Shown here piece by piece: positions 14,901 to 15,845 of a stretch of DNA of 15,845 bases (position 1 is the stretch's first letter; every line of letters begins with the position of its first letter). The notes beneath the pieces were generated by a model. That model was not told the DNA's origin. It saw only the letters and a program-made list of their open reading frames with translations, and ran no database searches. This stretch comes from JAQBYK01 sp964499425 (lineage in GTDB: Bacteria; Patescibacteriota; Gracilibacteria; UBA1369; LOWO2-01-FULL-3), in the NCBI GenBank assembly GCA_964499425.1, contig CAZCLD010000030.1, forward strand, positions 1-15,845. The letters run 5' to 3'. Position numbers and translations under genes: made by a program.

Positions 14901-15845
14901 ATGCGCAAAAAATTTTTCAAACCAATAGGAATAGGTAGTGCAACAGCACTTATCGCCATTACCTCCTTCCTAAGCTATGCCATAGGACTGATGCGAGATC
15001 GCATCATAGCGATAAATTTTGGTACAACTAGCGCTACCGACACCTATAACGCTTCATTTCTAATACCAGACGTTCTATTTAATTTATTCATTGCAGGAGC
15101 GCTATCTGCAGCATTTTTGCCAGTTTTTACAGAGTATCTTACCAAGAACAAAGAGGAAGCCTACAAAATAGCCAACACCATGCTCACCTGGGCAGTAGTT
15201 GTAATTGGAGCCTTGGCATCAATAGCATTCATATTTATGCCACAGATCATTCCAGGCATTTTCAGCGATGCAAACGTAAATATGCAAAGCGATATAATTA
15301 ACATGACTAGGTTAATGCTTGCCTCAGCCATATTATTCGCAATAAGCAACACTCTGGGCAACATTCTGATGAGCTATAAGCATTTCATTGCATATGCACT
15401 TTCTCCAATACTATACAATCTGGGGATCATCCTGGGAGTAGTTTTTCTTCATGACAAAATTGGCATCTATTCCGCAGCAACAGGGGTGATAATCGGAGCA
15501 GCTCTTCATTGCATTATCCGAATTATCGATGTCACAACAACAGAATACAGATACAAACCTTCTGCAAATATAACAAGTCCAGGCTTCAAGAAAATCATAA
15601 AACTAATGATTCCCAAATCAATAGGTTTAATCGCATGGCAACTCAATTTATATATATTCGCAGTTGTTGGCATACGACTTCTTGAAGGAGGCCTTGCAGC
15701 CTTCCACTTTGCCAGAAATATCCAAAGCTTCGCTGTTAGCCTCTTTGGAATAGCCTTCGCAACCGCAGTATTCCCATATCTAGCAGACGCAGCAAGCAAG
15801 AAAGATAAAAAGGGATATACAGATCATATACAGAAAACAATGCAA
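14901..15845 (+). CDS. murJ: Lipid II flippase MurJ (MviN), 3' end outside window
   Basis: Integral membrane protein of the MOP superfamily that flips lipid-linked peptidoglycan precursor across the cytoplasmic membrane. The first 315 codons are open to the window's end. The N-terminus has ATALIAITSFLSYAIGLMRD (14-33), where R32 appears to align with an essential arginine of E. coli MurJ. TDTYNASFLIPDVLFNLFIA (46-65) and GALSAAFLPVFTEYL follow, a strong family signature. Later segments (LASAILFAISNTLGNIL; ALSPILYNLGIILGVVF; FHFARNIQSFAVSLFGIAFA; FPYLADAASKKD) fit helices 4 to 8. An in-frame ATG at 14883 would add six residues. I prefer 14901 because of the promoter spacing and family start. 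It is divergent from the HEAT-transporter operon. Confidence 0.95.
   Translation, partial: MRKKFFKPIGIGSATALIAITSFLSYAIGLMRDRIIAINFGTTSATDTYNASFLIPDVLFNLFIAGALSAAFLPVFTEYLTKNKEEAYKIANTMLTWAVVVIGALASIAFIFMPQIIPGIFSDANVNMQSDIINMTRLMLASAILFAISNTLGNILMSYKHFIAYALSPILYNLGIILGVVFLHDKIGIYSAATGVIIGAALHCIIRIIDVTTTEYRYKPSANITSPGFKKIIKLMIPKSIGLIAWQLNLYIFAVVGIRLLEGGLAAFHFARNIQSFAVSLFGIAFATAVFPYLADAASKKDKKGYTDHIQKTMQ

Noticed and set aside
1..15845. Mobile element, phage gene or CRISPR array
   Set aside because: I found no transposase, integrase, terminal inverted repeats or regularly spaced repeats on either strand.

Overview
The window is AT-rich, densely coded bacterial DNA with genes on both strands and no insertion sequence, phage gene or CRISPR array. 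The genes are compact and mostly housekeeping or cell-envelope genes, and Shine-Dalgarno sequences are almost absent. I see three multidomain proteins of a kind common in Candidate Phyla Radiation (Patescibacteria) genomes. TGA is used as a normal stop (the ftsB-like gene, yggT, the FN3 protein, queA), which argues against the Gracilibacteria/Absconditabacteria code in which UGA is glycine. A Peregrinibacteria-like or other standard-code CPR bacterium is my best guess. This is inference from gene style, not a phylogenetic result.

Layout. Positions 1-55 (-) hold the 5' part of an initiator tRNA-Met that runs off the left edge. 99-497 (-) is a small FtsB/DivIC-like division protein. It is divergent from murC (541-1806, +), a peptidoglycan precursor ligase. 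A 219-bp convergent spacer without a recognisable gene follows. A minus-strand operon reads, in transcription order, a secreted or cell-wall-anchored Ig/FN3 protein (5805-3715), a YggT membrane protein (3698-3408) and cysteinyl-tRNA synthetase (3411-2026).

Divergent from it is a plus-strand pair. The first gene (5921-7477) encodes an exported PKD-alpha/beta-7TM membrane protein. The second (7488-9881) encodes a 797-residue protein that joins an ATP-grasp (RimK-like) ligase, a degenerate RimB-like retropepsin domain and a DUF1704/MATCAP-type metallopeptidase. This pair is the most unusual system in the window: a ligase and a likely carboxypeptidase in one chain, coupled to a membrane partner.

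A second minus-strand operon reads, in transcription order, an MFS/nucleotide-transporter-like protein fused to HEAT repeats (14746-12368), a STAS anti-sigma-antagonist-like protein (12366-12019), a membrane HAMP-PP2C (RsbU/SpoIIE-type) phosphatase (12017-10875) and QueA (10875-9874). The first three probably form a membrane-linked partner-switching module. The right edge holds the first 315 codons of the lipid II flippase MurJ (14901 onward, +).

Regulation. Several first genes of transcription units have a sigma70-like -10 hexamer ending exactly six bases before ATG (murC, the FN3 protein, the 7TM protein, and less clearly murJ). Transcription would then start on the A of the start codon, giving leaderless mRNAs. 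Only queA shows a convincing Shine-Dalgarno sequence.
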